Part shown: positions 22,939 through 35,215 of the stretch, piece by piece
Position numbering within the stretch: the stretch's first letter is position 1
How the letters are laid out: every line of letters starts with the position of its first letter
DNA from: Heterostelium multicystogenum
Taxonomy: Eukaryota > Evosea > Eumycetozoa > Acytosteliales > Acytosteliaceae
Direction: 5' to 3'
Length of the DNA: 42,604 nucleotides
Assembly: GCA_003667245.1 (NCBI GenBank)
Contig: RCNN01000285.1
Span: forward strand, 1 to 42,604
Notes under the pieces: model-generated
The model's input: only the letters and a program-made list of their open reading frames with translations
The model's database searches: none
Told to the model about the DNA's origin: nothing
Position numbers and translations under genes: made by a program

Positions 22939-23658
22939 ATTATTTCCAAATTAATAACTTATACCAGTAAATAATTAATTTACTTGTAATAACTAAATGT
23001 CATAAATTGTATAAAATTTGATGTCAAAGAAAAGATGTTATTTCTGTAAGCAAATTAATTATATACTATTTTAGAAATGTAAATTAATTAAATAAAATAA
23101 TATTAAACAAATATTAATTGGATTAGATTTATCTATATTTTATTAATATATGAGTGTCAATCAGAATCAATATCTATTTTTGTCTATTAACTTGTTTGTC
23201 TAGTACTATAGTGCAACGAAACCATTATTTTGATAGATTGTTATAATATATTTTATTTTATATAAATATATCAAACAAAAAATGATCAATAGATAATAAT
23301 ACCACAAATGTATATCTTTTTATTAATTGGTATGGTAAACTCATTTGTGTTGTGGTTTTTGGAGCTGTGGTTTTGATTGATTTCTAATTCCACCAAAGTG
23401 TTAATTATTCAAGTGAAATGATGTGTGTATATTTCATAAAAGCTAATATATCCTATTCACGTAATAATTTTCCATGATTGATTATTATTTTTACATGGTA
23501 GTATTATTTCAAGTTGGCAACAAATAAATATCCTCCTCTGATTTATTGGCACAGGTATCTATAGCTAAATTGTCATTATATTTGATGCTTTGAATAATAA
23601 TAATAATGATGATTGATTTGATTAGATTTTATATAATATGATTGGATAAGATTTAATT
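22939..23658. other. Intergenic region
   Basis: 720 bases of AT-rich DNA with several short A/T repeats, for example near 23580-23610. No coding region, RNA gene or clear repeat element seen. Confidence 0.55.
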
Positions 23659-25989
23659 TTATCTTTTCAAGTCCAAAAGATTAGCTATTGTTTCATTTAA
23701 TCTTGGAGTTAGTGCATTCTTGGCTATTGCTTTGACAGTTGGCAGTCCAATTAAATCGATTAAATACAATATTATATGCAAGCAACCAGTTGAGTTGTGC
23801 GTCAGTGTTGTTGCGCCATTAAATATTTCAAATGGGTGATTCTTGCAGTATTCGGTGAAATATTGAGTTAAAATGGTCGAGTGACCATATGTCCCAAGAT
23901 GTCTGAGGAACTGATCCTGATTGGGCAGACTCATATCTTTGATATATAAAATGTACCGGAAAGTTTTGATATTTCCGCTGATTGCGGCGGAATCCAAAAC
24001 CACATACCTTAGATTGAGATTGTCACAGGATGGTATTGCTTCAATTACATTGAAATTTCCGGAACTAAATGCACCGACTGTTAAATTATATATCTTAACC
24101 TCACTGGTAACAACTGCGCCTACCTCAGGTACAAGGTCAAGCAGCCTCATATCACCATGCGATGCTATCAGCGTGAGCATCTTTGCGCACAAATCTTTGA
24201 CTGCGGTATTGTCCTTGAGGGTGTAACCAAATCCATTCTTGGCAATAAACGCCAGCAGCTTTCTGTCTCCTTTTTCTATGGCTCTTAAATATGCTTGATA
24301 TCTGGCATAGGTCATTTTATGTGGCGGATGACTATTAACAAGAAGCTCAAGAATCGATAGATTGCCAGAGACACAAGCCAAGTTGTAGGTTGCACTTGTG
24401 ATATCGATGGCTTCGCAATATTCGTGAAGCATTTTCACTATTTGATAGTAGCTCTTGTGAACTGCCAACTCTACAGCAATTGGCATCACTGATTCCGCCA
24501 TTTCATAGTGATGATCAAGATAGTACCGAACCAATTTGATTGATCCACTGCCTGCTGCAGAGACGAAATGCTTTGGTTCGGTGGGGCAATTCATATCACT
24601 AATGAGAAACTTTACAACGTCAACATGTCCAGCTGCAGCGGCTTCATCAACTGCTTTCTCAGTCCATTTCAGTCTGGTTCTGCCATCAAAGGTCCTTTCA
24701 TCAATCACCTTACTCATATAAATAAGTACATCCAAATGTCCATTCTTTGCAATCCTCTCAATGTGCACTTTGGTAAACAGCTGGTCGATGGCAATACCGT
24801 TGCTGTTTTCAACAAGATATTCCAAAATAGAGAGATAGCCTCCCTCTGCAGTGAAAATTAAGGCATTGTTGTTGAAAGTATAGCCGCGTTGATGGAGCAG
24901 CTTCACAACTTGGAAATGGCCACCAGCCGAAGCCAATTCTATGTAGAGCGGGCTGGGAAGGATCAAGCTACTGAGATTGCTGACAAGATAGTTGACAATG
25001 TCGAGCTTACCTTCGCGACATGCAACCTCCAGCAATCCATTGAGACTTGTACTCTTCAAATCGTATTGCTCAATCATCAACTTGAAAATGCTGAGATTAC
25101 CCGCACTTGCAGCGGTATCAAGGAGACTGTAGCGACATGTATCCATTATCTTTGTTTCCTGGATGAGATACTTAAGAAACTCGAGAGAGCCAGATGTAAT
25201 GGCGTTGGTAATGATGTCATTGTGGTATGTGTCTACGGTTGACTTGCTAACCTTGAGATGTGACTTTTTCTTTTTGTTACTCTTTGTTCTGTTGTACAAC
25301 TTCTTAAACCAGTGGATTTCACCTGAGGCTGCAAGGTGCGCCAGGGCATTCATTGAGTATCCCTCTGTTCTATGGTCAATCAGATACTGAACGACGTCGT
25401 AGTGTTTACCTTTACAAGCACCATCGATGGCATCGACACTGCATACAAATTTCTTACTCTCTTGACAAAGGAATTTGACGACATTAAGATGGCCATTAGA
25501 AGCAGCTAGATCGAGCGCACAGTTGTATTTACAGTACTGCCTATGCTCGTCTGCGACGCATATCATCTTAACAATATCCAAGAACCCGCCTGCTGCAGCC
25601 AGCTCGAGCGCGTGGTTTGTGTAAGTCATAGACTTGGCAAGCAACCACTCGACCACATCGAGTCGGCCATGTGCAGCGGCAGTATCGACAGCCCAATCCT
25701 CATGATTCCACAAGTCTTCAAACCTGTCATAGCACAGCTGTATCAGCTCCAAATCGGCATGGGCACACATCAACTTGATAGCCTTTAGATTGGGCGGAGA
25801 AAGCGACTCTATATCGTTCCTAAACTTATCTTTCAGCAACGCCAGATACCGATTCTCAATGATCCAATCGATTCTATCGATTTCATCGTACTTATATATT
25901 CTAGGATCATCTTCAAGACCATCTATATATTTTATATAATTTAAAATTTGATTCCATACTACTTTATTCTTTATTATAATCCTAAACAT
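23659..25989 (-). CDS. Ankyrin-repeat protein (dictyostelid expanded family type)
   Basis: A single-exon, uninterrupted 776-residue protein. The first 60 residues (MFRIIIKNKVVWNQILNYIK ...) form the short helical leader often found on dictyostelid ankyrin proteins. The rest is a solenoid of roughly twenty ankyrin-like repeats of 30-35 residues, many clear: AVDTAAAHGRLDVVEWLLAK, HALELAAAGGFLDIVKMI, ALDLAASNGHLNVVKFLC, LLDTAASAGNLSIFKLMIEQ, AVDEAAAAGHVDVVKFLISD. No signal peptide or membrane segment. A basic insert (KSNKKKKSHLK) near residue 240 could serve as a nuclear signal. Function not deducible; such proteins act as protein-binding scaffolds. It has no frame break. Confidence 0.88.
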   Translation of the reverse strand: MFRIIIKNKVVWNQILNYIKYIDGLEDDPRIYKYDEIDRIDWIIENRYLALLKDKFRNDIESLSPPNLKAIKLMCAHADLELIQLCYDRFEDLWNHEDWAVDTAAAHGRLDVVEWLLAKSMTYTNHALELAAAGGFLDIVKMICVADEHRQYCKYNCALDLAASNGHLNVVKFLCQESKKFVCSVDAIDGACKGKHYDVVQYLIDHRTEGYSMNALAHLAASGEIHWFKKLYNRTKSNKKKKSHLKVSKSTVDTYHNDIITNAITSGSLEFLKYLIQETKIMDTCRYSLLDTAASAGNLSIFKLMIEQYDLKSTSLNGLLEVACREGKLDIVNYLVSNLSSLILPSPLYIELASAGGHFQVVKLLHQRGYTFNNNALIFTAEGGYLSILEYLVENSNGIAIDQLFTKVHIERIAKNGHLDVLIYMSKVIDERTFDGRTRLKWTEKAVDEAAAAGHVDVVKFLISDMNCPTEPKHFVSAAGSGSIKLVRYYLDHHYEMAESVMPIAVELAVHKSYYQIVKMLHEYCEAIDITSATYNLACVSGNLSILELLVNSHPPHKMTYARYQAYLRAIEKGDRKLLAFIAKNGFGYTLKDNTAVKDLCAKMLTLIASHGDMRLLDLVPEVGAVVTSEVKIYNLTVGAFSSGNFNVIEAIPSCDNLNLRYVVLDSAAISGNIKTFRYILYIKDMSLPNQDQFLRHLGTYGHSTILTQYFTEYCKNHPFEIFNGATTLTHNSTGCLHIILYLIDLIGLPTVKAIAKNALTPRLNETIANLLDLKR

Positions 25990-26552
25990 AATGTATTACA
26001 ACTATATTACAATGAAAACATGATATATTAAATTTGATCAAAAGCCGATCATCAATTAAATCAGCTGAGAACCAAACCAAATCAAATCAAACCAAATCAA
26101 AGTAAACTAAATTTTGTACAACTTCTTTGAATTTATTTCAAAACTGAAAAATATTCTGCATATTAAAAGATCTTCAAAAATAAAAACTTTTAAATTAATT
26201 CCCGCATGCGTATTTGATTGAAGAACTTCACATGTCAAAATGAAGAATTTAATTTGACTTTTTTACAAGTCAATAATGAGGTTTTTTTTGATAAATATGA
26301 ACACACTATTTTAATTAGCATTTAATGCCATTTTTTTAATTCTTAATTGTATTATTATTAGTGTGGGAAAGTAGTTGTTTTATAATATACTAATAATTAT
26401 AACATCACTCTATTTCCCTTGTTTTTGTTTTTGTTTTTTCAATCAATTCCATAAATCACTCACTCATTGTCATAATTATTATTTACCTCATTATACATAC
26501 ACAGGCAATTGCCATACATATAACACAATATATATAATATAAAATAGATAAG
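25990..26552. other. Divergent promoter region
   Basis: 563 bases between the divergent ankyrin and SND1 genes. AT-rich with T runs near 26284-26290 and 26418-26440 and repeated CAAATCAAA-like motifs near 26075-26100. Presumably contains both promoters; no gene or RNA seen. Confidence 0.5.
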
Positions 26553-29433
26553 ATGATGTCTGCAAATTCAAGTGATCCATCAACTACTCCTGCAGCTAGA
26601 CCGTTGCGTGGTGTTGTCCGTGGTGTCAACTCTGGTGACTCTTTGATCATCCAGGAGATCGACCCACGTGGTGAATATCTAGATAAGGAGGAGTACCTCC
26701 TCTCTGGCATTTCAGCCCCTCGTCTCGGTCGTGCTGCCACCAACAAACAGGCTGCCACCACCGACGAGCCATTCGCTTGGGACTCACGTGACTTCCTCAG
26801 AAAGAAATGCGTTGGAAAGCGTATCAACTTCTTGATCGACTACAGTAACACTACCTCAAGAAAGTCAAACGTCACTGTTTTTTTGGTTGACGATGCTGTC
26901 AACTCACTCAACAAGCAGATGGTCGAAGCTGGTTGGGCCACCGTCTACAAATCAAAGAAGCCAGACCCCGAGTTAGCCCAACTCGAAGCTGACGCCATCG
27001 CAAAAGAGCTTGGTATACATAATAAGAACCCAGTTGCCCTCAAGAATGCTATCCGTCCAAATCACGCAACCAACAACTTTGATCTCTTCAATAAGCTAAA
27101 AGGAAAGCAACTTCAAGGTATGCATAAATCACAGCCCATTACAGCACATCTCTTGACGATACCTGCAGATGAGATCGATTGAATGATTCTAACTCCTCGA
27201 TATTTGTTGTTTAGGATTTGTTGAGAATATCAAGAATAGCAATACATATAAAGTTGTAATTTTACCATCATTCCATGTTGTCTCTGTACAGTTGTCAGGT
27301 ATTCAAACACCAGGATATAAGAAGGATGATTTTGGAAATATGGCTCCAGAGCCATTCGCAGTCGATGCTGACACTTTGGTTATAAATAATGTTCTTAATC
27401 GTGATGTCCAATTGACTTTGGACACAATCGACAAGCAAGGTAATTTGTTTGGATCTATACATTGTGCTGGTAAGGATGTTGCCGAAGAGTTGCTTCGTCA
27501 AGGTCTCGGTACTTTAGTTGCATGGAGCGCCAACACACGTTCACCAGCCGACCAAAACAACTTGAGAAATGCCGAACAAAATGCCAAGACCGCTGGTTTG
27601 AGACTCTGGAGTATCGTTTCTGATAACTCCTCATCTACCACTTCGACCTCTGTAGCAAGCACCTCTGGTTACCCAGATGCTATCGAAGGTAAAGTTGTTG
27701 AAGTCGGTAACAGTGGTCAAGTCACAATTTTGGATGCCAACAAGACCGAACACAAAGTTGCCCTTGCTTCCATTCGTGTTCCAAACCTCGTTCGTCCAAG
27801 CGAAGCTGAGCAAAACAAATCAAAAGAAGAGCAAAAGCAAATCAAATTCGAACGTTATTGGGCATTCGAAGCCAAGGAGTGGTTGAGAAAGCACCTCATC
27901 GGTAAGCAAGTCAACGCCAAACTTGATTTTGTCAGACCAGCTATTGCTGCATCTGACCTCCCAGAGAAGCCATTCTACAGTGTTTATTTAGGTAAGGGCA
28001 ATGTTGCACTTGGTCTTGTTGAGGCTGGTCTCGCTCGTGTCACTGAACACAAGGGTGCAGACTCTCGTTCTATCGATTATGAAGCTTTGGTCCTCGCTGA
28101 GAACAAGGCCAAGAAGAAGAATGCCGGTCTCCACTCCAACAAAGACTCCACTCCAAACTTTAACGTCAACGACTGCTCTGCCGCTGATGACAAGAATCTC
28201 AAGGCAAAGGCTGCCAAGCTCTTGCCACACATTAAGGGTCTTCACACCGCCTCCATCGACTATGTTTTCAGTGCTCAACGTTTCAAAGTCTATATTCCAA
28301 AAGAATCATGTTTGATCAACTTTTCTTTGAGTGGTGTTCGTGCACCAAAACGTGGAGAATCCGCCGAAATGGACGAGATCTCAAACGCTGCCCTTCTTTT
28401 CTCACGTTCCAACTTGCATCAACGTGATGTTTCTGTACAAATCGAAGATGTTGACAAGGGTGGTAATTTCTTGGGTAACATGTTGGTCAACAGCAAGAAC
28501 TACGCCATGACTTTGGTTGAAAATGGTTTTGCTTGTGTCAATGACCCAATGAACCGTCTCTACAACCAAAAGTCCTACATCGATGCCGAAGAAAAGGCAA
28601 AGAAGAGCAAATTGGGAATGTGGAAGAACTACGACCCAGAAGCTGAGCAACGTCAATACGAAGCACAGCTCGCTGCCGATGCTGAAAAGCGTGCCATCAA
28701 GAACGAAGCCACCGAAGTTATCATCTCAAGCATTATCTCTCCAACTGAAATCTATGTTCGTCCAAACAATAGCACAACCTCTGACATTGAAGAATCACTC
28801 AAGAAGTTGGACTTGGATGATGCTCAGGTACCAAACTGGTCACCAAATGTTGGTGATCTCGTAAATGCTCAATACACTCAAGACAACAAATGGTACCGTG
28901 CAAAGGTACTCTCAATCGAAGGTAAAAACGTCAGAGTACAATTCTACGATTATGGTAACTCAGAGACTACCACCGCCAACAGATTGAAGCCATTGTCCGC
29001 CAAGTTCCAATCATTGTCTCAACTCTCATACCCAGTTACCTTGGCCTTTATCAAATGTTCAAGTTCCGAGCAACGTATTGAGGACGCCATTATCTTTTTG
29101 GAAGATGAGTTCCTCGGTAGCACCTTGAACATGACTGTCCAATCAAAGGAAGACAATGGTAGACTCCACGTAATGCTCCAAGACAGCCAAGGATGTCTCA
29201 ATGCTGAGCTCTTGAGAAATGGTCTTGTTAAAATCGATCCAGCCTGCAAGAGAAACCCAATCGTTGTAAACAAACTCGCCGAAGAAGAAAAGTATGCACT
29301 CTCCAAACGTTTAGGTATGTGGGAGCACGGTGATGTCACCAGTGACGACGAAGATGAACAACCAAGATTTGGAAGAGGTAAAGGTGGAAGAGGTGGAAGA
29401 GGTGGAAGAGGTGGTAGAGGTGGTAGAAAATAA
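26553..29433 (+). CDS. snd1: Tudor staphylococcal nuclease protein (Tudor-SN)
   Basis: Multi-domain RNA-binding protein acting in RNA processing, stress granules and transcription co-activation. A 97-base intron (27118-27214) joins two exons into a continuous 927-residue frame, close to the 910 of human SND1. Repeated staphylococcal-nuclease-like domains are visible: GVVRGVNSGDSLIIQE, YLLSGISAPRLGR and FLRKKCVGKRINFLIDY in the first, GKVVEVGNSGQVTILD and WLRKHLIGKQVNAKLD in another, SIDYVFSAQRFKVYIPKE in a further one. The Tudor domain near residues 725-800 has VGDLVNAQYTQDNKWYRAKV and VRVQFYDYGNSE. The stop is preceded by an RGG tail. The codon pattern is that of an abundant protein. The TTG-initiated frame at 27292 is internal to exon 2. 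No frame break. Confidence 0.95.
29382..29427 (+). repeat. RGG-repeat-coding tail of SND1
   Basis: A nine-base unit (GGTGGAAGA, later GGTGGTAGA) repeats about five times and codes GGRGGRGGRGGRGG at the extreme C-terminus. It explains the long proline/leucine-rich frame on the opposite strand. Confidence 0.9.
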
Positions 29434-30026
29434 AGCCATTTCGAAACAATTTGCATAATACCTTTATAAATAAATATATAAATATAAACCCAACTGATAT
29501 ATTTTAGATGTTAACAGATCAACCTCAACAATGGTCATTTGTTGTTGTCATCACTTCAACAAATACAGACATTGAGACCAATTTTTCAAATGTTAGTTCC
29601 AGGGGTTTTTTTTAATCAGTTTTTGAAACGGTGGCTTAAATTAGATTTTATTTTTTATTGACTTATCGGTGGGTGACTTCATATAGACCAGTCGACCTTT
29701 TTTGCAATCGATTGAAACAGTGTGATTTTAATGAAATCGGTATGTTTATTTTTCAAACACCAAAAGGTGGAGAACTCTTTTCAAAGATTTTCAGCTTTAT
29801 TTTTGAGAGCAAAATTTGGAACATTTTAAATCGTTACCTTGTCTGTTAAACTTAAACTTTGTACCAAATTTTTAATGATAAACCTTTGAGAATGAATGTT
29901 GGTGTTCTAGAGACTATCCACCGATTTTTTAAGATTCATACCATTTATTTATATAACCTTAATATTGACAAATATACTTGGAAATCAAATTAAGATATAT
30001 TTGTTATATTTATCTTCAGAAACAAA
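29434..30026. other. Intergenic region
   Basis: 593 bases. An AATAAA at 29469-29474 is a probable poly(A) signal for SND1. The rest is AT-rich; a 63-codon open frame at 29658-29849 shows no family features. Confidence 0.5.
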
Positions 30027-33000
30027 ATGAATATATCTAAAATATATTTATCTATTTTTATATTTATTTGTACTACTACATTTATCAGTAGCGTAAATGG
30101 TGCTGCTTCATTCGTTTACAACACTCATGAATACAGATTATTAGACCAGACTTACGATTGGAACACTGCTGTACAGACCGCAGCAAGTCTCAATGGGTAT
30201 GTGTGTGGACTTTGTCATTATTTCAGAACGATCCAAAAAGAAATATAAAGTACAATCTTTACTTATTGATATTCTTTCAGTTATATCGTAGCTTTTGAAA
30301 CTTATGGTGAGTTTGATGCTGTATTGAAAGGATTAAAAGTTTCCAATGGCTTGTCAGTTTGGCTTGGAGCCTCAACATATGATGTCTACAATTGGATGTG
30401 GATCAATGGTACCTCCAGAAATTCACCATTTTATACCAGCAGTCCATACACAAGCAGATGTTCAAAGTTTTGTGGTCAATTCGAAGGAAATTTGATTTCC
30501 AAGCAAATTCATATGGTCACCGGTCCAAATGCTATGAAATGGTTACCTTCTAACACTTCCGATCCAAGGTCCCTCATTGTTGAAATTGAGCCATATGGAT
30601 ATTCTCCAGTTATTTCGCCAATGCGTGCAGGTGCTTATTGGGTTTCCCTATTTCAAATTCCAGGATACATACAAGGATCTACAAAGGTTGAGATTCAAAA
30701 TCCAAATGGAGAACGTATTGGTTGTTCTTCTTCCTCTACTTATACTTCTATCTATGTAACTTGTAATTTTGATGCCGCTCCACTTCAATCATATGCCGGT
30801 TCCTTCTCAGTGATTACCACTACCAATGGAGTCGTTCGAAATTATCCAAGTGTCTTTGAGTTCGAACAACCATTTATTACTGCTGTACGTTTCTTTGATT
30901 CTAGACCAAATATCGTTACTTTGACTGGTTCCAACTTCTTGAACATTCAAAATACAACTCTATGTCCATTTGTAATCAATGGAGTAGCCTGCAGTTCCTA
31001 TGTTGTCTATCAGGGTTCCAAATTTGACATAACTTTTGTAACCTTTGCCCAAAACATGGTTGGTAAAAAGTTGTTCCCCATTGAGATAAATCTACAAGAG
31101 TATAGTAACTACGTATATTCAAGTCGTCCACCAATTTTGGAGCAATCCACCATGAATCTCTATGCTTATATTCCCCCAATGACATTTACAATGGCCAATT
31201 CTTGGGCAAACAAACTTGCTGTCTACAAGGATTTTGGATATATTTCTAATCTAAACAACACCGCCCTAATTAATTTTGCCAAATCCCAATTACCAGATGG
31301 AGTTCCAAAGAGACTGTGGCAAAATATCCAAACCGATGGAATCTCTTTAGCTCTTACCTACCAATCTCAACCATACTCCAATAGCTTCCAAAATACTACT
31401 GGTCTTATTGTAGCAAGTTCAATTTATTATGTCGATCTTGACAATCCAAGTTTAGTTGGAATCAGTCCTGTAGAAAAATTATCACTCCCAACATTTGTCG
31501 TTTTTGGAACTCTCACTCCAACCCCAGGTTCTAGTGCATGCAATATGTGGACCCAAGGTGGACAATATACATTTAGTAATATGGCATCCATGCCATGGAT
31601 GTACACCACAACTCAATGGTACTTTAATGGTCAAGGACCAGCATTACCAGGTAGCTCAGATACTTCTAGTGAATCTGTTTCTGTTTCAGGAGCACCTTCA
31701 ATTAACTCGGATACTAGTGTTTTCTCAGTTGTAATGGTATTCAGTAATGATGATAAGCCATCAAGTACAAGAACTACTATTGCAAGATGTACCTATGGTC
31801 AACCATCAATCAGCAGTGTAACTTTCAACTCACAAACAAATATGTCCCTTGTTGGTTTCAATTTTGGTAGACAATTTAGCATCAAACTTAATGGAAAGCC
31901 AACCTACTCTGAAGTCACTTATGTTGATTTAAGAAATGCACAGGTCAATGTTTATTTGCCACCCTCAACTAATATTTCCTTGACTGTAGTTGTTGGAAAT
32001 CAAACATCCCCAGCCTTCCAGTTTTCTACAAATGGTACCTACCCATGGCTGACTTCTATTAGTCAATCTAGATTTAACCTTGATGGTGGTGTTCAAGTTA
32101 TACTCTCCGGTATCAACTTTGGTGCCCAACCCCAATCTGTTGTATTGAAATTCGGTATCTCTGGAAATGAGATTTCTGCCAGCAATATTAATTTTATTAA
32201 TTCCACAGCTTTCTCTTGCAATATTAACTTCCCACCAGTAGCACTACAGGACATACCATTGCGTGTCACTTATTTCAGTGTTGATGGGGTTGTTGGTATT
32301 CCAAACAAGGATTTATATATCAGTTTTAACAGTATTATCGTTAGTTCCATCGTCCAAAATGATCTTTCGGTTTCTGTTACTGGAAACAACTTTGATCTCT
32401 ATTATCAAAATTGGGTAATAACAGTAGGAGGTGGATCTCCAGCCAATGTTAATTACATCAGCGCTACCTCATTTACATTTGACCTCACTCCTAATTGCCA
32501 CAATGGTGAATTTAAAATTGATGCGACCACTTTGGGAGATACCTATACGGAAAATGTACTTTGGAGTCCAATCCTCTCCAACTCAGAAAATACTGTCAAT
32601 TTGACCAATACAATTAGTGGACTGTTCGTTGATGAATCAACCAAGGTTATCTTCTCGAGTTACCTTAATCAACCATCGACCACTGTATCTCTCCAAGGTA
32701 GTAACCCATACAATATCATCCTTCCAAAAATGGTTGGTTCCAATGCTCCATTCGCCTTGTACAATAACATCTCCAGACCATCAAAGACCTACTATGGTAT
32801 CTTCCCTGCACCAATTGCTTCTGGATTTATTGTTAGTAATGGTGTTCTTAGCATCACTGGAAACTATTTTGGTTCCAATTCAAACAACTTGCCAGCTTCA
32901 ATTTCTGGTTTATTCCCAACAACAACTAGAGTAAATGTTTACACTTACACTGCTGTAACTATTCCCTTGACCAACGACTCAAGAAGCGGACCTATTACAA

Positions 33001-34514
33001 TATCCGCAGGTGGACAAACTTCTTCTCCACTCTACATTGGACTCACCCCAGAGGTTCAAATGGTCAGTCAACCACCAGTTACAGGAGGTCTAATTACAAT
33101 TAGTGGAAACTATATTGCTCCATTCTCCTATAGTGGTATCCAAACTATTTCATTTACTCTCAATGACAAACCATGTACAAACCCAACAATAGTTGGTGCC
33201 ACAGTAACATGTTTAGCTGCTTCAGGATCCGGAAATACTACATTATCTCTTTTCAATATTGGTGAAGGTTCCAATACCAAGATTGCTTCTTTCGATTTAA
33301 CTTATCAACCACCAACCATTTATGGTTCAACTTCAACTGTATTTGGACGTGCAGGTCCTGTTACAATCTCAGGTAACTAATATTATTCTTGCTTCCAGCG
33401 ACCATGGATATTAATATTGATTTTTATTAGGTACCAACTTTGCTTCTACAAACTTAGTTGTTTCAATCGGATCACAATCTTGCACCAACCCAACTGTAAA
33501 CTCAGATGGTACAATGATTGTATGCACCTTTGATTCCAGTGTCCAAAGTTCTAGTGCATTAGCTGTTAATGTAACAGTTAATGGTTTGTCAGCCTCCAAG
33601 TTTGCTTTCATCTATGGAGCTTCAACAGTTTGCCCACAGACTTGCGGTCAAGGTACTTGTGATACTAACAAGGGTATTTGTAAATGTTATGTTGGTTGGA
33701 TTGGTTCAGCTTGTTCCTTCAAGATTTCATCCAATGAAACCAGCTTTGCCCCCAAAATGATAATTCTCCATTCTCAGTTTTGGGAAGTGGATTCGATTCG
33801 CCATTCCCAGTATCAGTCCTAGAGCTTAGAGAAGTTGCTTCTGACAATTCTATTGTCCATCAAAATATGATTAAAAATATTATTTGGGAGAAGAAAACTA
33901 TCGGAAATACAGTTGTGTACGATGGTGATGTTGGCGCAGCTCACATCCAAATTAATGCAACCACCTTCACTTCCTCTGGTGTCTACAATTTCCTTGGAGA
34001 TTCCTTTGATGTCAAACCAAATTCCCTAAAGTACACAATCAGAATTACAAACTGGAAGTTTGACAAAGTTGATAACTCATTGAAGATTATCTTCCTTCAT
34101 TCAGCTGTGAAGTCATCTCTTTGTGTTGACTCTCAAGTGGTCCTCTCAGGTAAAACCCAAGATAACACCTTTACAAGATACCTCGAAATCAACACTGGCT
34201 CAGCAATCTTCCAGACATACTACTCTGATAGAATGTTGTTGGACGGTAACTTTGCAAGTGTCCAAAATGAAATCTTACCATCCACCGATCCATCCATGCC
34301 ATCTTCCACCACATCATCATCCAACCTCATCCACTCAATGACTGCAATCAAAGTCAAAAGCTTCACCGGAAGCGTTGAGGTTGATCCATACTTTGTTGCT
34401 ACACAAATTGAAAGAGACGATGCCTGTGGTGTCAACTCTGCCAACTCATATATGAACTTCAATTACTCATTGATTGTAATTAGTATTATTATTGCCATTA
34501 TCTTTACCATATAA
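30027..34514 (+). CDS. Cell-surface C-type lectin/IPT-TIG/EGF protein, probable GPI anchor
   Basis: About 1,450 residues. A signal peptide (ISKIYLSIFIFICTTTFISS) leads to a C-type lectin domain (YDWNTAVQTAASLNGYIVAF, SVWLGASTYDVYNWMWING). Tandem IPT/TIG immunoglobulin-like repeats follow (ITAVRFFDSRPNIVTLTGSN, GGVQVILSGINFG, GLITISGNYIAP, GRAGPVTISGTNF). Then come one EGF-like module (TCGQGTCDTNKGICKCYVGW) and a conserved beta-rich region before a hydrophobic C-terminus (YSLIVISIIIAIIFTI) with no basic tail, as in a GPI signal. Introns 30197-30280 and 33373-33430 restore the frame exactly. A single break lies in the C run near 33750. The architecture recalls dictyostelid ComC-like and Tgr-like developmental adhesion or recognition proteins; the precise role is inferred. 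Confidence 0.85.
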
Positions 34515-35215
34515 ATAAACCTATTTTTTCATCGATCTGATATTTATTACTTGAATTCATGGTTTTAGATCATTGAGCAATTATATTGTATTAATAATTT
34601 TTCTTTTTATTCATGTAGGATCATGTATCAATGTTCAATAAATCTAATCTCTAATTCTGAAATTTCTCAATTGATCATCAACAGATTGTCAATAAACACC
34701 CTAATCCATGTATGTTATTTCATACTGATAATTAATGTCAACCCCTATTCAATATGATTGACACCACATTTTGATCACACGCAAATTAATCAAATCAATG
34801 ACATCAATCCACACCATCAATTTATCACACAAAAATGATTTGTTCTGAATGGATTGGTGTGGGATGTGTGTCGGTAGATCCAATCAAACATTTTCCTGTC
34901 ATTCGAATACTTTTGATTTGATTGAATAATCAGTTTAATTAAAATCAAGCCGATTCGTTGTAATTTTACATTTACAACTATTAATATCGGAAAAATCATT
35001 GTCAATACATCATGAGCAATAAATCATTTAATTGTTTCGCATTGGATTGTACATATACTTCTACTTTTTTGTAATATTTATATATGTTCATTCATTTTCT
35101 ATTCAACCTATAATATATACACCTAAAAATCTTATAGTAAATCATTATTCTACAATCGAAATTTATTTTAGATAACTATATATATAAGAATAATTTATTT
35201 AGAAGAAATTAAAAG
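34515..35215. other. Intergenic region
   Basis: About 700 bases of AT-rich DNA with repeated TTGATTT/CAAATCAAT-like words near 34790-34930. It presumably holds the promoter of the next gene. No coding region or RNA gene identified. Confidence 0.5.

Noticed and set aside
29019..29456. 145-codon minus-strand frame with PPLPPLPP repeats
   Set aside because: Antisense of the SND1 C-terminus and its RGG repeat.
29658..29849. 63-codon plus-strand frame between SND1 and the lectin gene
   Set aside because: No family features and no good start context; likely chance.
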